From positions 2,057-9,947 of the forward strand of contig VBDA01000069.1 of assembly GCA_005883655.1 (NCBI GenBank): DNA of 7,891 nt, given 5' to 3'. Shown here one piece after another: positions 6,172-7,891 of the stretch. The stretch is from Betaproteobacteria bacterium. Lineage in GTDB: Bacteria > Pseudomonadota > Gammaproteobacteria > Burkholderiales > Casimicrobiaceae. The notes beneath the pieces were generated by a model. That model saw only the letters and a list, made by a program, of their open reading frames with translations, was not told the origin of the DNA and searched no databases. The translations under genes were made by a program, and so were the position numbers. Each line of letters starts with the position of its first letter. The first letter of the stretch is position 1.

Positions 6172-7032
6172 TCAAGGAGACGGCTGAATCAGACCCTGCT
6201 TCCGTCCGAGCGCGATACGCGGGATTCCCGCCAGATCCCGCCGCGATTGCACTTCGCTGAACTGCGCGCCGCGCAACATCGCCACCACCGCATCCGCTTG
6301 ATCATAGCCATGCTCGATCAGGAGCCACGCTCCCGGCGACAAATAGGCGGCGGCGCTGGCGATGATGGCGCGAATGGCGCTCAAGCCGTCAGCACCGGCG
6401 GCGAGCGCCGCCCGCGGCTCGAACCGCAAATCACCTTGGCTCAGGTGCTCGTCGCCGGCCGCCACGTAAGGCGGGTTGGCAACGATCGCGTCATAGCGTT
6501 TTTTTGGCACGGCGCTGAACCAGTCGGATTCGAGGAACGCCACGTTGCCGACATGCAAACGCGATGCGTTGCGGCGAGCAAGCGCGACCGCCGCCGCAGA
6601 AACGTCCACGCCGAGAACCGTCGAATGCGGCCGCTCGCTTGCGATGGCGAGGGCGATCGCGCCGGACCCGCTGCCGAGATCGAGAACTGCGGTGTGCTCG
6701 TTGGCGTCGATGCGGACTAGCGCAAGCTCGACCAGAAGCTCGGTCTCCGGCCGCGGGATCAATACGTCGGGCGTCACCTCGATATCGAGACCGTAGAACT
6801 CGCGCCTGCCGGTGAGATATGCGATCGGCTCGCCATCGCGCCGTCGTCTGGCCAGCGCGTCGAATGCCGCCGCCTCATTCGCCGTCATCGGCTGATCGCC
6901 ATGCGCGGAAAGCCAGGCGCGATCGCGGCGCAACACATGCCCCAGCAGAACCTTCGCCTCGAAGGGAATGAGTCCGCTTGCCGCAAGCGAGCGCGAGACG
7001 ATCGTCGGTGAACTCTTCGGGTGTGAGGTCAT
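6172..7032 (-). CDS. prmC: Peptide chain release factor N5-glutamine methyltransferase PrmC
   Basis: A 286-aa PrmC (HemK), which methylates the glutamine of the GGQ motif in release factors RF1 and RF2 using SAM and so raises termination efficiency. The N-terminal helical recognition domain covers about residues 1-75. The conserved linker follows: GEPIAYLTGRREFYG at 67-81 and LIPRPETELLVE at 91-102. The Rossmann methyltransferase domain has the SAM-binding loop VLDLGSGSGAIALAIA at 116-131, an acidic GVDVS at 141-145, and the catalytic NPPY at 186-189, which binds the target glutamine. Length is usual for the family, and the ATG at 7032 gives a normal N-terminus. The common partner prfA is not upstream; a divergent molybdoenzyme is. 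prmC thus appears to have its own promoter in the 107-base gap. The stop is 69 bases from the end of the convergent Ldh_2 gene. Confidence 0.96.
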   Translation of the reverse strand: MTSHPKSSPTIVSRSLAASGLIPFEAKVLLGHVLRRDRAWLSAHGDQPMTANEAAAFDALARRRRDGEPIAYLTGRREFYGLDIEVTPDVLIPRPETELLVELALVRIDANEHTAVLDLGSGSGAIALAIASERPHSTVLGVDVSAAAVALARRNASRLHVGNVAFLESDWFSAVPKKRYDAIVANPPYVAAGDEHLSQGDLRFEPRAALAAGADGLSAIRAIIASAAAYLSPGAWLLIEHGYDQADAVVAMLRGAQFSEVQSRRDLAGIPRIALGRKQGLIQPSP

Positions 7033-7037
7033 GAAGC

Positions 7038-7066
7038 TTGCGACAGCGAAGCCGGCGGCACATAAT
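7038..7066 (+). promoter_or_regulatory. Predicted sigma70 promoter of the sorA-like gene
   Basis: On the plus strand, TTGCGA (7038-7043, four of six to consensus) and CATAAT (7061-7066, five of six) are separated by exactly 17 bases. Transcription would begin near 7073, leaving a leader of about 67 bases before the ATG at 7140. The predicted start falls inside the left arm of the inverted repeat at 7071-7091, where a bound protein could block or modulate transcription. Confidence 0.5.
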
Positions 7067-7090
7067 CGTCGTTGACTCGCATCCAGTCAA
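7062..7090 (-). promoter_or_regulatory. Predicted sigma70 promoter of prmC
   Basis: On the minus strand, TTGACT (7090-7085, five of six to consensus) is followed after exactly 17 bases by GATTAT (7067-7062, four of six). Transcription would begin near 7055, about 22 bases before the prmC ATG. The -35 hexamer lies within the right arm of a perfect inverted repeat, and the -10 is shared with the opposite promoter. A prediction from hexamer match and spacing only. Confidence 0.45.
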
Positions 7091-7091
7091 C
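7071..7091. repeat. Perfect inverted repeat, 7-bp arms, possible operator
   Basis: GTTGACT (7071-7077) and AGTCAAC (7085-7091) are exact reverse complements separated by seven bases. Centre-to-centre spacing is 14 bases, with the arms on a similar DNA face, as in many dimeric-repressor sites. It covers the predicted start of the sorA-like transcript and the -35 of the predicted prmC promoter. It could instead be an RNA hairpin at the 5' end of the sorA-like leader. No regulator gene lies in the window. Confidence 0.5.
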
Positions 7092-7130
7092 AAGCAAAAC
7101 CGGATGCGGGTATCGACGCCTCACGCAGAG

Positions 7131-7136
7131 AAGGAG
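7131..7136 (+). promoter_or_regulatory. Ribosome binding site of the sorA-like gene
   Basis: AAGGAG matches the Shine-Dalgarno core but ends only three bases before the ATG at 7140, closer than usual. It still favours 7140 over an in-frame ATG at 7104, which has no ribosome site and would add 12 residues before the Tat motif. Confidence 0.6.
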
Positions 7137-7139
7137 CGT

Positions 7140-7891
7140 ATGAAGTCTCGCCGTGATTTTCTGAAAACGACCGGCGGGCTGGTGCTCGCGACCGGAGGAA
7201 CGTGGCTCGCCGGCCATGCGCACGGTGCCGACGCGGTGCTCGGTCCGGCCGAGCTGCCCGAGGGAACGCTCAGCGCATCGCTGCTCGAAGCGCTGCCCGG
7301 CAAGGTGCCGCTGATCAAGAAGAGCTGGCGGCCACCGAATTTCGAAACGCCCGTCTCCTACTTCAACGACGTCTTCACGCGCAACGACGCGTTCTTCGTG
7401 CGCTATCACCTGTCGAACATTCCCGAGGTCGCGGCGGCGGGCTGGCAGGTCAAAGTCGGCGGCGAGGCGGTGGAAAAACCGCTGCAGCTCACGCTCGACA
7501 ATCTCAAGAACGACTACGAGCAGATCGAGATTGCTGCGGTATGCCAATGTTCCGGCAACCGTCGCGGCATGTTCGTGCCGCATGTGCCAGGCGTCGAATG
7601 GGGTCCCGGGGCAATGGGTAACGCCCGCTGGAAAGGTGCCAGGTTGAAGGACGTTTTGACGAAGGCCGGCTTGAGAAAGGACGCACTGGAAATCGTGTTC
7701 GACGGCGCCGACTCGGGACTGTTTCCCGCGACACCCGACTTCGTAAAGTCGATTCCGGTATGGAAGGCGATGGACGAAAACACGCTTATCGCATGGCAGA
7801 TGAACGGACAACCGCTGCCGCACTGGAATGGTTTTCCCGCACGTATCGTCGTTCCTGGATGGACCGCGACCTATTGGATGAAGCAATTGAC
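7140..7891 (+). CDS. Tat-exported sulfite-oxidase-type molybdoenzyme, SorA/SorT-like (3' part missing)
   Basis: The first 250 codons are visible. The N-terminus is a twin-arginine signal: SRRDFLK at 3-9, a hydrophobic stretch at about 12-25, and probable cleavage near 27-32. The folded protein would therefore be exported to the periplasm with its cofactor. The sulfite-oxidase fold follows: FFVRYHLSN at 85-93, then CQCSGNRRGMF with the molybdenum-ligand Cys137 in the C-x-G-N-R-R motif. Next are VEWGPGAMGNARWKGARLKDVL, DGADSGLF, and WQMNGQPLPHWNGFPARIVVPGW. Such enzymes (SorA, SorT, SoxC relatives) oxidise sulfite to sulfate and pass electrons to cytochrome c. The MNGQPLP and PGWTATYW pattern looks closest to SorA/SorT as I recall them, but other substrates in this superfamily are possible. 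A cytochrome c subunit (sorB) might follow beyond the edge. The gene is divergent from prmC with its own predicted promoter. Confidence 0.88.
   Translation, partial: MKSRRDFLKTTGGLVLATGGTWLAGHAHGADAVLGPAELPEGTLSASLLEALPGKVPLIKKSWRPPNFETPVSYFNDVFTRNDAFFVRYHLSNIPEVAAAGWQVKVGGEAVEKPLQLTLDNLKNDYEQIEIAAVCQCSGNRRGMFVPHVPGVEWGPGAMGNARWKGARLKDVLTKAGLRKDALEIVFDGADSGLFPATPDFVKSIPVWKAMDENTLIAWQMNGQPLPHWNGFPARIVVPGWTATYWMKQL

Noticed and set aside
4932..6260. Plus-strand 442-codon open frame longer than the Ldh_2 gene it overlaps
   Set aside because: It is another frame of the Ldh_2 coding region, with a low-complexity Arg/Ser/Ala composition; the frame starting at 5029 has full family motifs.
6495..6510. 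Run of seven A on the coding strand of prmC, a possible slippage site
   Set aside because: It encodes Lys-Lys in a normal prmC context, there is no alternative frame worth reaching, and no stimulating structure is evident; probably incidental.

Overview
The window is a dense, high-GC stretch of ordinary bacterial chromosome with short intergenic gaps. Protein sequences and the order rph-rdgB-hemW point to a betaproteobacterium (Burkholderiales/Nitrosomonadales-like). That placement is from recall of family sequences and gene order, not a search. No rRNA, tRNA, CRISPR array, insertion sequence or integrase is visible.

Left part (1-3052, minus strand): a tightly packed housekeeping operon transcribed toward position 1. 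Its order is rph (RNase PH, tRNA 3' end trimming), rdgB (ITP/XTP pyrophosphatase), hemW (radical-SAM heme chaperone), an unrecognised 53-aa basic protein, and chaC (gamma-glutamylcyclotransferase, cut by the window edge). Junctions are 4-base ATGA overlaps or gaps of under 20 bases. Between rph and rdgB lies a 17-codon mini-ORF. It carries the best Shine-Dalgarno sequence in the window and overlaps the stop of rph and the start of rdgB by ATGA at both ends. A consensus -10 hexamer (TATAAT) lies just upstream of rph.

Middle part (3122-4944, minus strand): two overlapping genes of surface-glycan type, a family-2 glycosyltransferase and an NAD-dependent sugar epimerase/reductase of the UDP-4-keto-QuiNAc reductase type. 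They sit directly upstream of the rph operon. They look like a two-gene piece of an O-antigen/polysaccharide pathway away from a full cluster.

Right part (5029-7891): a plus-strand Ldh_2-family (malate/sulfolactate/ureidoglycolate-type) NAD(P)-dependent dehydrogenase converges on minus-strand prmC (release-factor glutamine methyltransferase). prmC is divergent from a Tat-exported sulfite-oxidase-type molybdoenzyme (SorA/SorT-like) that runs off the right edge. The 107-base prmC/sorA gap holds two opposing sigma70-like promoters whose -10 hexamers nearly coincide, plus a perfect 7-bp inverted repeat.

I see no clearly new multi-gene system. The best leads are small-scale: the mini-ORF between rph and rdgB, the shared divergent promoter with palindrome, and the small basic protein between hemW and chaC.
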